Positions 18,476-27,334 of a DNA stretch of 46,875 bases are shown in pieces. The number at the start of each line of letters is the position of its first letter. The stretch's first letter is position 1. Location: assembly GCA_036403155.1 (NCBI GenBank), contig DASWRM010000032.1, forward strand, positions 1-46,875, read 5' to 3'. Origin of the DNA: Gaiellales bacterium. GTDB lineage: Bacteria > Actinomycetota > Thermoleophilia > Gaiellales > JAICJC01. The notes below the pieces were generated by a model. The model saw only the letters and a program-made list of their open reading frames with translations, ran no database searches and had not been told where the DNA came from. The translations under genes were made by a program, and so were the position numbers.

Positions 18476-20014
18476 CTACCGAACCGAGTCGACGATCTCG
18501 GCCGAGAGGCTCGGGTACTGCGCCAGGAACTCCGCCCGCTCGGCCTTCAGCTTGGCCACCCGCTCGCGGTACTCATCGCCCCTGCCGGTCGCCTCGTACA
18601 GCCGCCCGGGCTGCAGCAGGTCGATGTCGCCGTCGTCGATGCCCGGCACGTGTGCCGCCACCTTGTAGCCGAAGTCCGGGTCGGTCTCCCACCGGATCGT
18701 GCCCTCGGCGATCGCCTTCACGATCGCCGACGAGTGGGGGATCCGCACCTTCTTCGATCCCTCCTCGGTCTCCGGCCCGCCCACGCGCCCGGTGTTCATG
18801 ATGTAGACGTCGATCGGGTTCTGCTCGAGCAGCTCGAGAAAGCGGTTGCCCTGGTTGTCGTGGTGCATCGGGAAGAACGGATTGGTGCCCGGCACGCGCA
18901 GGAACACTCCCTCCTCGTCCTTGCCGCCCGCCGCCGTGCCGGTGGTCTCGCCCAGCATGAAGAACGCCGCGGCCTGCGGGCCCTCCAGCTTGGCAACCGC
19001 CGGGATGACGTTCTCGTTGCGGTTCAGGATCAGCAGGAAGTCGGCCTTCTCGATGGTCGACGCGTCCGCCGCCTCGATGTCGCTGAAGGAGAACACCGCG
19101 CGGCCGTTCTTCGTGTAGCTCTCGTCGAAGAAGTCGACCTCGCCGTTGTCGTCCTGGCTGACGTTCTCGAGATACGCCGTCGGCCTGGTGACCGCGCCGT
19201 AGATGGTCGGCTCGTCCTTCGGGTTGAGCGCGAACGTCTTTGCGAAGCAGCCCGCCTCGGTGGCCGAGATCGACCCGTCCGGCCACCACGCGACGAAGTC
19301 GTCCTGCACCGGCAGCGAGCCGTTCTGGCGGGTGAAGGTGGTCGTGGTCTTGCCGGTGCCCGAGAGCCCGACGATCAGGCCGGTCTTCGTGCCGTTGTCG
19401 GTCGGGATCACCTTGCAGCCGGCGTGCAGGGCGAGGCCGCCGCGCTCGTAGACCAGGTGGTTCCACATCCGCAGGCCGCCCTTCTTCGACTCGCCGAAGT
19501 AGTCGGAGTTGAAGACGCGCGTGACGTACAGATCGAGGTTGACGGCGATCAGGCGGTCGTCGGGATAGCCCGGGACGTCGAGGTTGGGCGTATAGATGAC
19601 CAACAGCTCCGGCTCGAACTCGCCCGCGGCTTCGTCGTGGAAGTAGAGGACGTCCTGCATGCCGGCGATGTTGGCGTTCGCGGCCTCGATGTACAGGCGC
19701 GCCGGGACGCGTCGCTCGGGGGTGTCGCCGACGTACCCGTCGACGACGATCATCTCCTGGTCGGCGATGTAGCCGTCCTGGAGCTCGGAGATCCGGTCCC
19801 ACTCGTCGCGGTCGATCGCCTGGTGCGGATAGGCGTCGGGGTCATCGGCGACGATGAACGTGCTCCCCTTCGATCGGGCGAGCACCTCGGTCTGCACGTT
19901 CGGCGCGCCGTAGCTCGTTCGCCGGGCGGTGGGCATGGCCAGCGCCCGGTCCAGCAGCTCACGCTGCGTGAGGTTGCGATGCAGCTGCCGTGCCGCAGGT
20001 AGAGCAAAGGCCAT
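18476..20014 (-). CDS. pckA: Phosphoenolpyruvate carboxykinase (ATP)
   Basis: A 512-aa ATP-dependent PEP carboxykinase, which turns oxaloacetate into PEP and CO2 at the start of gluconeogenesis. The P-loop GLSGTGKTTTTF (about residues 214-225), the metal/substrate segment QDDFVAWW and FFDESYTKNGR are those of the ATP-dependent family, not the GTP-dependent enzyme common in many Actinomycetota. Length is slightly short of the E. coli enzyme (540). I start at ATG 20014; a GGAGG lies 13 bases upstream, and an in-frame TTG at 20023 sits nearer to it, so the start is uncertain by three residues. Divergent from the sdh operon, with the shared intergenic region containing a repeat-type operator candidate. 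Confidence 0.95.
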   Translation of the reverse strand: MAFALPAARQLHRNLTQRELLDRALAMPTARRTSYGAPNVQTEVLARSKGSTFIVADDPDAYPHQAIDRDEWDRISELQDGYIADQEMIVVDGYVGDTPERRVPARLYIEAANANIAGMQDVLYFHDEAAGEFEPELLVIYTPNLDVPGYPDDRLIAVNLDLYVTRVFNSDYFGESKKGGLRMWNHLVYERGGLALHAGCKVIPTDNGTKTGLIVGLSGTGKTTTTFTRQNGSLPVQDDFVAWWPDGSISATEAGCFAKTFALNPKDEPTIYGAVTRPTAYLENVSQDDNGEVDFFDESYTKNGRAVFSFSDIEAADASTIEKADFLLILNRNENVIPAVAKLEGPQAAAFFMLGETTGTAAGGKDEEGVFLRVPGTNPFFPMHHDNQGNRFLELLEQNPIDVYIMNTGRVGGPETEEGSKKVRIPHSSAIVKAIAEGTIRWETDPDFGYKVAAHVPGIDDGDIDLLQPGRLYEATGRGDEYRERVAKLKAERAEFLAQYPSLSAEIVDSVR

Positions 20015-20106
20015 CTTCGCCAACGGTCCTCCCAAGAACGAACGGGCCCGCGACGCCGGGGGTCGCGCGGCGAGTCCAGAATACCCCAACGTTGCGTATT
20101 TGTCGC

Positions 20107-20129
20107 CGCTTGTGACACGTTTGTGACAG
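20107..20129 (-). promoter_or_regulatory. PHO-box-like / TGTGA tandem repeat between pckA and sdhA
   Basis: Two adjacent 11-base repeats, CGCTTGTGACA and CGTTTGTGACA (20107-20128 on the plus strand). Read on the minus strand this is CTGTCAC-AAAC-GTGTCAC, a 7-4-7 arrangement like the E. coli PHO box (two CTGTCAT-type half sites spaced by 4). It also holds two TGTGA half sites of CRP type, but as direct, not inverted, repeats. It lies 93 bases upstream of the pckA start and 90 upstream of sdhA. Confidence 0.5.
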
Positions 20130-20218
20130 TGGTATCGCGCGCCCTCATGGCGACGCGTCCGCCTGGTACGGCTTGGTAGGCTGCAGCGCAGAGTCCCTCG
20201 GATCTTCGGAGGCGTGTG

Positions 20219-21901
20219 ATGGTGCGACACGACGTGGTGGTGGTCGGCGCCGGCCTTGCCGGTATGCGGGCGGCCATCGAGGCATCCCGTTACGGCGTGG
20301 ACGTCGGCGTGGTGTCGAAGCTGCATCCCACGCGCAGCCATTCCGGCGCCGCCGAGGGCGGGATCAACGCCGCGCTGGGAAACGCTGGCGAGGACAGCCC
20401 CGAGAAGCACACCTTCTTCACCGTCAAGGGCTCCGACTACCTCGGCGACCAGGATGCGATCGCCGTCATGTGCGCCGACGGCCCCGGCGACATCTACGAG
20501 CTCGAGCACATGGGCGCGATCTTCTCGCGCACCGAGGACGGCAGGATCGCGCAGCGGCCGTTCGGCGCAGGCGGCGCGCCGCGCACGTGCTATGCGGCCG
20601 ACATCACCGGCCACGTGCTCCTGCACGTGCTCTACGAGCAGCTGGTGAAGAGCGGCGTCACCGTCTACGAGGAGTGGTTCGCGCTCGACCTCGTCACCGA
20701 CGGCGAGCGCTGCGTCGGCGTCACGGCGTGGGATCTGGTGCGGGGCGGGGTGCAGGGCGTCGAGGCGAGCGCCGTCGTGCTGGCCACGGGCGGGCTCGGC
20801 CGCATCTACCGCGGCACCACGAACGCGTATGCGTGCACCGGCGACGGCATGTCGATGGCCTGGCGCGCGGGTGTGCCGCTCAAGGACATGGAGTTCATGC
20901 AGTTCCATCCGACGACCTTGAAGTCCAACGGCGTGCTGATCACCGAGGGCTGCCGCGGCGAGGGCGGCTACCTTCGCAATGCCGAGGGTGACCGCTTCAT
21001 GTTCAACTACGCACCCAACGCCGGCGAGCTGGCGTCGCGAGACGTGGTCTCGCGGTCGGAGCAGACCGAGATCGACGAGGGCCGTGGCGTCGACGGGACG
21101 GTGCTGCTCGACCTCACCCACCTCGGCGCCAAGCGCATCAACGAGCGCCTGCACGGGTCGCGGGAGCTGGCGATGGACTACGCCGGCGTCGATCCGATCG
21201 AGGAGCCGATTCCCGTCCGGCCGGGCGCGCACTACCACATGGGCGGCATCGATACCGACGTGTGGGGCCGCACCGTGATGCCGGGGCTCTACGCCGCGGG
21301 CGAGTGCGCATGCGTCTCCGTGCACGGCGCCAACCGCCTGGGCGGCAACTCGCTGCTCGAGACGGTGGTGTTCGGCCGGCGCTCCGGCGCGGCGGCCGCG
21401 CAGGACGTGCGGCGCGACGGGATGGGCGGCGTGTTCTCGCCGTCGGCCGTCCGCGTCACCGAGCGCGCGATCGGGCGCATGCTCGACGTGAACGAGGGCG
21501 AGCGGCCCTACGTCCTGCGCCAGGAGCTGGCCGAGGTGATGTACGAGGACGCCGGGATCTTCCGCACGGCCGAGAAGCTCGAGGCCTGCAAGGCGGCGGT
21601 CACCGACCTGCGTGAGCGCTACGCCCGTGGGGTCGTCGTCCAGGACAAGGGACGGACATTCAACAGCGACCTGATCCAGGCCATCGAGCTCGGCTCGATG
21701 CTGCAGATGGCAGACTGTCTCGTCACGGGCGCGATCGCCCGCACCGAGAGCCGCGGCGCCCACAGCCGCCTCGACTACCCCGACCGCGACGACGAGAACT
21801 GGCTGCGCCACACCATGGCGCACTACGACGACGGCGAGGTCGCGCTCGACTACAAGCCGGTGACCATCACCGAGTACGAGCCGGCGGTTCGCACCTACTG
21901 A
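20219..21901 (+). CDS. sdhA: Succinate dehydrogenase / fumarate reductase flavoprotein subunit
   Basis: A 560-aa flavoprotein subunit. The FAD loop [12 protein letters not shown] opens the protein; the histidine in [15 protein letters not shown] is the usual covalent FAD attachment site; [17 protein letters not shown] and HYHMGG supply substrate-binding His and Arg residues; [14 protein letters not shown] is the C-terminal signature. I choose ATG 20219, six bases after GGAGG; the overlapping GTG 20216 would be only three bases from it. There is no twin-arginine signal, so the complex faces the cytoplasm, unlike the periplasmic methylmenaquinol:fumarate reductases that also use an SdhE-type subunit. 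First gene of sdhA-sdhB-sdhE. Confidence 0.96.
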   Translation: MVRHDVVVVGAGLAGMRAAIEASRYGVDVGVVSKLHPTRSHSGAAEGGINAALGNAGEDSPEKHTFFTVKGSDYLGDQDAIAVMCADGPGDIYELEHMGAIFSRTEDGRIAQRPFGAGGAPRTCYAADITGHVLLHVLYEQLVKSGVTVYEEWFALDLVTDGERCVGVTAWDLVRGGVQGVEASAVVLATGGLGRIYRGTTNAYACTGDGMSMAWRAGVPLKDMEFMQFHPTTLKSNGVLITEGCRGEGGYLRNAEGDRFMFNYAPNAGELASRDVVSRSEQTEIDEGRGVDGTVLLDLTHLGAKRINERLHGSRELAMDYAGVDPIEEPIPVRPGAHYHMGGIDTDVWGRTVMPGLYAAGECACVSVHGANRLGGNSLLETVVFGRRSGAAAAQDVRRDGMGGVFSPSAVRVTERAIGRMLDVNEGERPYVLRQELAEVMYEDAGIFRTAEKLEACKAAVTDLRERYARGVVVQDKGRTFNSDLIQAIELGSMLQMADCLVTGAIARTESRGAHSRLDYPDRDDENWLRHTMAHYDDGEVALDYKPVTITEYEPAVRTY

Positions 21902-21917
21902 GCAACAGGGAGCCTGC

Positions 21918-22931
21918 GTGCACGTCACCCTCAAGATCCAGCGGTACAACCCCGAGACCGAGGAGCAGCGGCTCGAGAGCCACAGCGTCGAGATGAACGA
22001 CGAAGCGACGCTGCTCGACACGCTGGACGCGATCAAGGATCAGGTCGACGGCTCGCTCAGCTATCGCAAGTCGTGCCGGATGGCCGTCTGCGGCTCGTGC
22101 GGCATGCGCATGAACGGCGCGGCGGTGCTCGCGTGCAAGACGCCGATGAAGCCGATCGTCGAGTCCGGCGAGGTGCCGGTGATCTCGCCGATGGGCAACC
22201 TGCCGGTGATCAAGGACCTGGTGGTGGACATGGGGCCGTTCTGGGCCAAGTTCCAGGCCGTCAAGCCGTACCTTGACGAGGACGAGAACCCGCCGGTCAA
22301 GGAGTGGCGCGTCCAGCAGGAGGAGCTCGACCGCGTGATGACCGAGGCGCTCTGCATCCAGTGCGGCTGCTGCGTGTCTGAGTGCAACTCGATGGAGTCG
22401 GATCCCGACTTCCTCGGGCCGGCCGCGCTCGCCAAGGCGGCCCGCTTCGTCTACGACGTGCGCGACCGCGGCGGCAAGGCCCGGCTCGAGCTCTACAACG
22501 GCCCGCATGGGGTGTGGGACTGCACCCGCTGCTACTTCTGCAACCAGCGCTGCCCGAAGGGCGTGCACCCGCGCGACGCGATCGCCAAGGTCGGCGCCGC
22601 CATCTACCAGGCCGGCATGCACTCCGACGCGGGCGCGCGCCACGCCAAGGTGTTCGTGAAGTCGACGCATCAGACCGGCTACCTGCTCGAGACGAACCTC
22701 GTGCCCGAGACGGTCGGCGCCGTCAACGCCATCAAGGACATCCCGTTCGCGCTCAGGCTGGCCCGCGCCGGCAAGGTGCCCAACCCGCTGCGGCCGCACA
22801 AGGCAAAGAAGCTGGACGAGGTGCGCAAGCTCCACAAGCTGATCGAGGCGCAGGAGACGGCCGCGCGCGAGGAGGCCACGGCCGGCCCGCGCCGGCCGCC
22901 CGACGACGTTCGAGCAAAGGATTCCGAGTGA
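21918..22931 (+). CDS. sdhB: Succinate dehydrogenase iron-sulfur subunit
   Basis: A 337-aa iron-sulfur subunit with ligands for three clusters: the [2Fe-2S] ferredoxin domain (SCRMAVCGSCG and a later ACKTP cysteine), a four-cysteine cluster motif CIQCGCCVSEC, and a second set in CTRCYFCNQRCPKG. It is about 100 residues longer than E. coli SdhB; the extra C-terminal tail (from about residue 240) is rich in Lys, Arg and Glu. Starts at GTG 21918, five bases after AGGGAG and 16 bases beyond the sdhA stop. Its stop overlaps the sdhE start by 4 nt (GTGA), so the two are translationally coupled. Confidence 0.96.
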   Translation: MHVTLKIQRYNPETEEQRLESHSVEMNDEATLLDTLDAIKDQVDGSLSYRKSCRMAVCGSCGMRMNGAAVLACKTPMKPIVESGEVPVISPMGNLPVIKDLVVDMGPFWAKFQAVKPYLDEDENPPVKEWRVQQEELDRVMTEALCIQCGCCVSECNSMESDPDFLGPAALAKAARFVYDVRDRGGKARLELYNGPHGVWDCTRCYFCNQRCPKGVHPRDAIAKVGAAIYQAGMHSDAGARHAKVFVKSTHQTGYLLETNLVPETVGAVNAIKDIPFALRLARAGKVPNPLRPHKAKKLDEVRKLHKLIEAQETAAREEATAGPRRPPDDVRAKDSE

Positions 22932-23821
22932 AGCCGAGCTACGCGTATTACCCGGGCTGCCTGGCCAGCCTCTCGCAGAAGGAGCTGGACACGTCGACCC
23001 GCGCCATCGCGGAGAAGCTGGGCATGGAGCTCGTCGACATCCCCGGCTTCACGTGCTGCGGGGCCGGTGACGTCCACGAGGCGCGGCCGGAGTACTACCT
23101 GCACCTGAACGCCCGCATCCTCGGCCAGGCGGAGCAGCTCGGCCAGGACACGCTCCTGACGATCTGCAACGTCTGCACGCTCAACCTTCGCCAAGCGGAC
23201 AAGAAGCTGAAGGACGATCCCGAGGTGCTGGCGCGCGTCAACCGCAACCTCAAGGAGGTCGGCGCGGCGTCGTACTCAGGCGGCGTGGAGGTGCGGCACC
23301 TGCTCTGGGAGATCGCCGAGGGGGAGGGCTACGAGCGACTCAAGCAGATCGCGCAGCGGCCGCTCGAGGGCGTTCGCATCGCGCCGTTCTACGGCTGCCA
23401 GATTCTGCGGCCGTCGCGGCTGCTGGGCTTCGAGGACCCGGACCGGCCGCAGTCGCTCGAGCGGATCATCGAGGCCTGCGGCGCCGAGGCGGTCGATTAC
23501 CCGAGCAAGATCAAGTGCTGCGGGTTCCCGATCGTGCTGGCCCGCTCCGAGGTCGCGCTGGGAGAGCTGATCCAGCCCCTGGCCGAGGCGAAGGAGGCGG
23601 GGGCAGACGCGATGGTGACCCCCTGCCCGCTCTGCCACCTGTCGCTCGACGCCTGGCAGGGCAAGGCGTCGCGCGAGGCGGACATGCAGTTCGACCTCCC
23701 CATCTTCCACCTCGCACAGCTGGTGGGCGCGGCGGCCGGCCTGAGCTACGACGAGCTGCAGTTCAAGCGCCACGTCGTCAAGCCGCATCCGGCGACCGAC
23801 AAGATCTACCAGGGCGCCTGA
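22928..23821 (+). CDS. sdhE: CCG-domain (HdrB/SdhE-like) subunit of succinate:quinone oxidoreductase
   Basis: A 297-aa protein with two cysteine-rich CCG domains. The first set is YYPGC, FTCCGAG and CNVC; the second is FYGCQ, IKCCGFP and CPLCH. These domains carry the non-cubane iron-sulfur cluster in heterodisulfide reductase HdrB and occur in the SdhE subunit of class E succinate:quinone oxidoreductases, as in Sulfolobus, where no cytochrome b anchor is used. Start GTG 22928 overlaps the sdhB stop. No membrane-anchor gene follows: the next gene is an MFS transporter 28 bp on. (The name SdhE here is the SQR subunit, not the flavinylation factor.) How it meets the quinone pool is unclear without a membrane partner. 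Confidence 0.92.
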   Translation: MKPSYAYYPGCLASLSQKELDTSTRAIAEKLGMELVDIPGFTCCGAGDVHEARPEYYLHLNARILGQAEQLGQDTLLTICNVCTLNLRQADKKLKDDPEVLARVNRNLKEVGAASYSGGVEVRHLLWEIAEGEGYERLKQIAQRPLEGVRIAPFYGCQILRPSRLLGFEDPDRPQSLERIIEACGAEAVDYPSKIKCCGFPIVLARSEVALGELIQPLAEAKEAGADAMVTPCPLCHLSLDAWQGKASREADMQFDLPIFHLAQLVGAAAGLSYDELQFKRHVVKPHPATDKIYQGA

Positions 23822-23849
23822 GCCCTCGGGCGGAGCGCCGCGTGGCGTC

Positions 23850-25268
23850 ATGAGTTCAGGTCCCAGCTATTCCGCACTGTTTCGGTCGCCGTACCGCGCG
23901 CTGATGGTGGCCGCGCTCGGCGCGACGTTCCTGGGATCGCTCGACGCGCTGATGGTGGTGACGGCGCTTCCCAGCGCCGCCCAGGACATCGGCGGCGTCG
24001 ACCTGATCTCGCTCGCGGTCGGCGCAACGATGGTCACGATCTGCATGACCCTGCCGGTGGCCGGCGCGCTGATCGACCGCTACGGGGTCGCTCGCAGCTT
24101 CGCGATCGCCTGTGTCCTGTTCGCGGGCGCGAACATCGTCGGCGGGCTGGCGCCGACGATGCCGATCGTGGCGGTCGCCCGCGGCGTGCTCGGCCTCGGT
24201 GCCGGGTTCATGTTCGCCGTGCCGCTCGGGCTGTTCGCCCTGTACGTGCCGAAGGAGCTGCGGCCCCGCGCCTTCGGCCTGAACGCTGCCATGTGGGGCG
24301 TGTCCGCGCTGGTCGGCCCCGCGCTTGGCGCGGCGCTGACCGGGTCGGTCGGCTGGCGGTGGGTGTTCTGGGTGAACCTGCCGCTGATCGCGATCGTCGC
24401 GTGGGCGGCGCGGCTCGCGCTCCGGTCGCACGCAGCACGCGACCGGCAGCACCACGGCGAATCGCTGAACGTGGTCGGCCCCGTGCTGCTCGGGGCGACG
24501 GTGTTCGCGCTGCTCGTCGCGGCCCGCGATCCCATCTTTGCCGCGATCGCGATCGTCCCGGCCGTGGGATTCCTCGTGCACGAGCGACGGACGGCCGTCC
24601 CGGTGTTCACGCACCGGCCGGTCTCGCTCGCCGCGAACGTCACGTCGCTCGCAGCCGGCGCCGCGTTCCTCGGCGCCGAGGTGTACCTGCCGCTGCAGCT
24701 GCAGGTCGGCTTCGGGGAGCCGATCGGTATCGTCGCGATCGCGCTCGTCCTCACCACGCTCGGGTGGACGGCCGGCTCCATGGCGGCCGCCCGGTTCGAC
24801 GCCGCGCCGTCCGGCCAGATCCTGCTCGGGTCGGTGCTCGTCTTCTTCGGCACGCTGGCGATGGCGCTGCCCGCAGGCGGCGTCGCGCTGCCGATCGTCG
24901 CCTACGCGATCTCGGGGCTCGGCATGGGGATCGCGAGCCCGGCGCTGTTTGCGGTCGTGCTGGCCGACGGCGAGGCCGGCCGCGAGGGGAAGGCGACGTC
25001 GTCGATCCCGCTCGCCCGCCAGGTGGGCGCCGGCCTCGGCACCGCGGTGGCGGGCATCGTGTTCGTGGCTTCGCTGTCGGATCGTGCGGTGAAGGCGGCG
25101 GAGAAGAGCGGATCCCACGTGCCGGCCGTCGTCCCGGCTGCCCGGCACACCTTCGTGGCCGCCGCGCTGCTCGGTGCGATCGGGCTGGTCGCCTGCTACT
25201 GGCTGCGGCGCGAGCCGCGGCCGGCGGTGGCCGCGCGGCCCGAGCGGGCCGACCGCGCCGCCGCCTGA
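23850..25268 (+). CDS. MFS transporter (DHA2/EmrB-like)
   Basis: A 472-aa multi-span transporter of the drug:H+ antiporter-2 type. It opens with FLGSLDALMVVTALPSAAQDI, a version of the D1 motif of this family, then DRYGVARSF (motif A loop) and the glycine-rich PALGAALTGSVGWRWVFWVN of motif C, which marks exporters. It ends in a charged, alanine-rich cytoplasmic tail. Start ATG 23850 has only a distant GGAG. It follows sdhE by 28 bp and may be co-transcribed, but nothing ties its cargo to succinate oxidation. The second DHA2-type exporter in the window is at 45232. Confidence 0.93.
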   Translation: MSSGPSYSALFRSPYRALMVAALGATFLGSLDALMVVTALPSAAQDIGGVDLISLAVGATMVTICMTLPVAGALIDRYGVARSFAIACVLFAGANIVGGLAPTMPIVAVARGVLGLGAGFMFAVPLGLFALYVPKELRPRAFGLNAAMWGVSALVGPALGAALTGSVGWRWVFWVNLPLIAIVAWAARLALRSHAARDRQHHGESLNVVGPVLLGATVFALLVAARDPIFAAIAIVPAVGFLVHERRTAVPVFTHRPVSLAANVTSLAAGAAFLGAEVYLPLQLQVGFGEPIGIVAIALVLTTLGWTAGSMAAARFDAAPSGQILLGSVLVFFGTLAMALPAGGVALPIVAYAISGLGMGIASPALFAVVLADGEAGREGKATSSIPLARQVGAGLGTAVAGIVFVASLSDRAVKAAEKSGSHVPAVVPAARHTFVAAALLGAIGLVACYWLRREPRPAVAARPERADRAAA

Positions 25269-25312
25269 CTGCGCCAACATCGCACGCGGCGGTCACGGCG
25301 GCCGGGTCCGGT

Positions 25313-25433
25313 GTTTGACTCCGAGGGTGGGGGTGTCGCCCAACCATCGGGCGAACCGTCGCAGTCCTGTGCCAAGCGAGCCCCCACCACCTCCGCGGGG
25401 GTTTGACTCCGTCCCGTCGGGTGCGCCGACGGG
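25313..25433. other. Folded intergenic element framed by direct repeats
   Basis: The 263-bp gap before recQ holds an unusual pattern. GTTTGACTCCG occurs twice (25313-25323 and 25401-25411). Between the copies, GTGGGGG (25326-25332) can pair with CCCCCAC (about 25381-25387), flanked by GAGG/CCTC, enclosing an inner hairpin TCGCCC-N7-GGGCGA (25336-25354). After the second copy comes a perfect 8-bp stem, CCCGTCGG-GTGCG-CCGACGGG (25413-25433). No convincing gene is seen here. It could be a structured RNA, a double terminator for the MFS gene, or a mobile palindromic element. Confidence 0.45.
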
Positions 25434-25531
25434 GGCAAATAGGCGCGGAGCTGTGCGCGGTGTGGCGAAGCTCTCGCACGATGTCCCCGGCCGCCCGGCC
25501 TGTCCGCGATGCATGCGACACTGCGTGGCCC

Positions 25532-27268
25532 ATGCCCACAGCCGTCCATGACCTCACCGCCGAGCTCGGCCGCCTGTTTCGCTTCGACGAGTTCCGTCCG
25601 GGACAGCTCGAGGCGATCGAGGGCACGCTCGCGGGGCGCGACGTGCTCGCGATCATGCCGACCGGCTCGGGCAAGTCGCTCTGCTACCAGCTGCCCGCGT
25701 TGCTCGGCGACGGCGTCACGCTGGTCGTCTCGCCGCTGATCGCGCTGATGCAGGACCAGTCCGCGGCGCTTCGCGCCGCCGGGCACGACGGCGTCGAGAT
25801 GATCGCGTCGATCATGACCGGCGAGGAGGTCGCGGCCGCGCTGCGCCGGATCGCCGACGGCCAGGCGAGCCTGGTCTACGTCGCCCCCGAGCGGTTCTCC
25901 AGCCGCAAGTTCCTCGACGCGATCGGCACCGCCGGGGTCGACCGGCTCGCGATCGACGAGGCGCACTGCCTGTCGGAATGGGGTCATGACTTCCGCCCGG
26001 ACTTCCTGCGGCTGGCCGACGTCCGCGAACGGCTCGGCTCGCCGCCGACCATGGCCCTGACCGCCACGGCCACGCCGCGCGTCGCCCGTGACATCGTCCA
26101 GGCCCTCGGACTGCGTGATCCCGTCATGGCGCGCACGGGATTCGACCGCCCGAACCTGTTCTTCGAGGTCGTGCACGTGGCCGGTGAGGCCGGGAAGCCG
26201 CGCATGCTGCTCGCCCACCTCGGCGACGCGAGCCGCCTGCCCGCGGTGGTCTACTGCGGGCGCCGTAAGACGTGCGAGGAGGTCGCCGCCCACCTGCTCG
26301 GCAGCGGCATCAGCGCGGCGCCCTACCACGCCGGCCTCCCGCCCGCCGAGCGCACCGAGACGCTCGAGGCGTTCCTGGCCGGACGGCTGCAGGCGGTCGC
26401 TGCGACGACGGCGTTCGGCATGGGCATCGACAAGGCGGACGTGCGCTCGGTCGTCCACTGGACGATCCCCTCATCCCCCGAGGAGTACTACCAGCAGGCC
26501 GGGCGTGCAGGGCGCGACGGCGCTCCCGCCGTCTGCACGCTGCTCTACAGCGCTGCGGACAAGGGCCTGATCGCCTACTTCATCGAGCGAGCGAAGCTGA
26601 GCGAGGGCCAGCTGGAGCAGGTGCACGGCCTGCTCGCCGGCAGGGCCGATCCGTCCGGCCTGTTTTCGGTGAGCGAGCGGGACATCCCTGTCGACGAGCC
26701 TCGCATCGCCGTGGCCGTGCTGGAGCGGGTCGGCGCCCTGGAACTCTTCCCCGCGCGCAACGGCACCTTTACCGGCCGTCTCGCCGCCCCGGCGCTGAAC
26801 CGCGCCCATCGTGCCGCCGCCATGGTGGCGATGCGCCGGCAGGAGACCGTTCGCTGGGACCGGCTGAAGGCGATCGACCGCTACGCGGCGGGGGATCGTT
26901 GCCGGCGGGCGGAGCTGCTCGGCTATTTCGGGGACACGCCGGCGCCGCGCCCGGACGACATCTGCTGCGACAACCACGGGGGCCGTCCGACCTCCCGCCT
27001 CAGCGTCGACGAACGCGCGGCGGTGCTGCGGGCGGTGGACGAGACGCACGGCTCTGTCGGCCGCACCCGGCTGACGCAGATCCTCCGCGGGGGGCGCGCC
27101 CGCGATCTCGTCGCCGCAGGGCACCATCGGCTGGACAGCCACGCGGAGCTGGCCCACCGCACGGAGGCCCACGTGCTCGGCCTGATCGACGGCCTGATCG
27201 ACGAGGGGCAGCTGGAGAAGACGGGAGGCCGCTACCCGCTCGTCCGGCGCGCCGCCCAGGCGGGCTGA
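25532..27268 (+). CDS. recQ: ATP-dependent DNA helicase RecQ
   Basis: A 578-aa RecQ-family helicase. Helicase motifs run in order: FRPGQLEAIEG (motif 0), MPTGSGKSLCYQLPA (Walker A), VVSPLIALMQDQ (Ia), IDEAHCLSEWGHDFRPDF (DEAH plus the RecQ-specific loop), ALTATATPRV (III), then GMGIDKADVRSVVHW and QQAGRAGRDG (V, VI). The zinc-binding RQC subdomain is partly kept: RCRRAELLGYFGD and CCDNH give cysteines, with the first ones reduced. An HRDC domain is not obvious; the C-terminal 90 residues look like the winged-helix part. Start ATG 25532 lies just before the conserved region; no ribosome binding site is seen and longer N-terminal starts would add unrelated residues. Confidence 0.94.
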   Translation: MPTAVHDLTAELGRLFRFDEFRPGQLEAIEGTLAGRDVLAIMPTGSGKSLCYQLPALLGDGVTLVVSPLIALMQDQSAALRAAGHDGVEMIASIMTGEEVAAALRRIADGQASLVYVAPERFSSRKFLDAIGTAGVDRLAIDEAHCLSEWGHDFRPDFLRLADVRERLGSPPTMALTATATPRVARDIVQALGLRDPVMARTGFDRPNLFFEVVHVAGEAGKPRMLLAHLGDASRLPAVVYCGRRKTCEEVAAHLLGSGISAAPYHAGLPPAERTETLEAFLAGRLQAVAATTAFGMGIDKADVRSVVHWTIPSSPEEYYQQAGRAGRDGAPAVCTLLYSAADKGLIAYFIERAKLSEGQLEQVHGLLAGRADPSGLFSVSERDIPVDEPRIAVAVLERVGALELFPARNGTFTGRLAAPALNRAHRAAAMVAMRRQETVRWDRLKAIDRYAAGDRCRRAELLGYFGDTPAPRPDDICCDNHGGRPTSRLSVDERAAVLRAVDETHGSVGRTRLTQILRGGRARDLVAAGHHRLDSHAELAHRTEAHVLGLIDGLIDEGQLEKTGGRYPLVRRAAQAG

Positions 27269-27334
27269 ACCGGCACGGTTCTGCAGCGGTTCGTGACGGA
27301 CACGCGACGGCCGTCGCGGATAGCGTCCGAGCCG

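Noticed and set aside
20014-20023. TTG 20023 as the pckA start
   Set aside because: It is only 4 bases from the GGAGG, and the ATG three codons later matches the family start better; the case is not closed.
23856-25280. A 474-codon minus-strand frame opposite the MFS transporter gene
   Set aside because: Composition is Arg/Gly/His-rich without hydrophobic or conserved segments, whereas the plus strand encodes a clear MFS transporter.
25293-25514. A 73-codon minus-strand frame in the gap before recQ
   Set aside because: It is Gly/Pro/Arg-rich without recognisable motif and coincides with the hairpins and direct repeats of that gap, so it is more likely a by-product of them.
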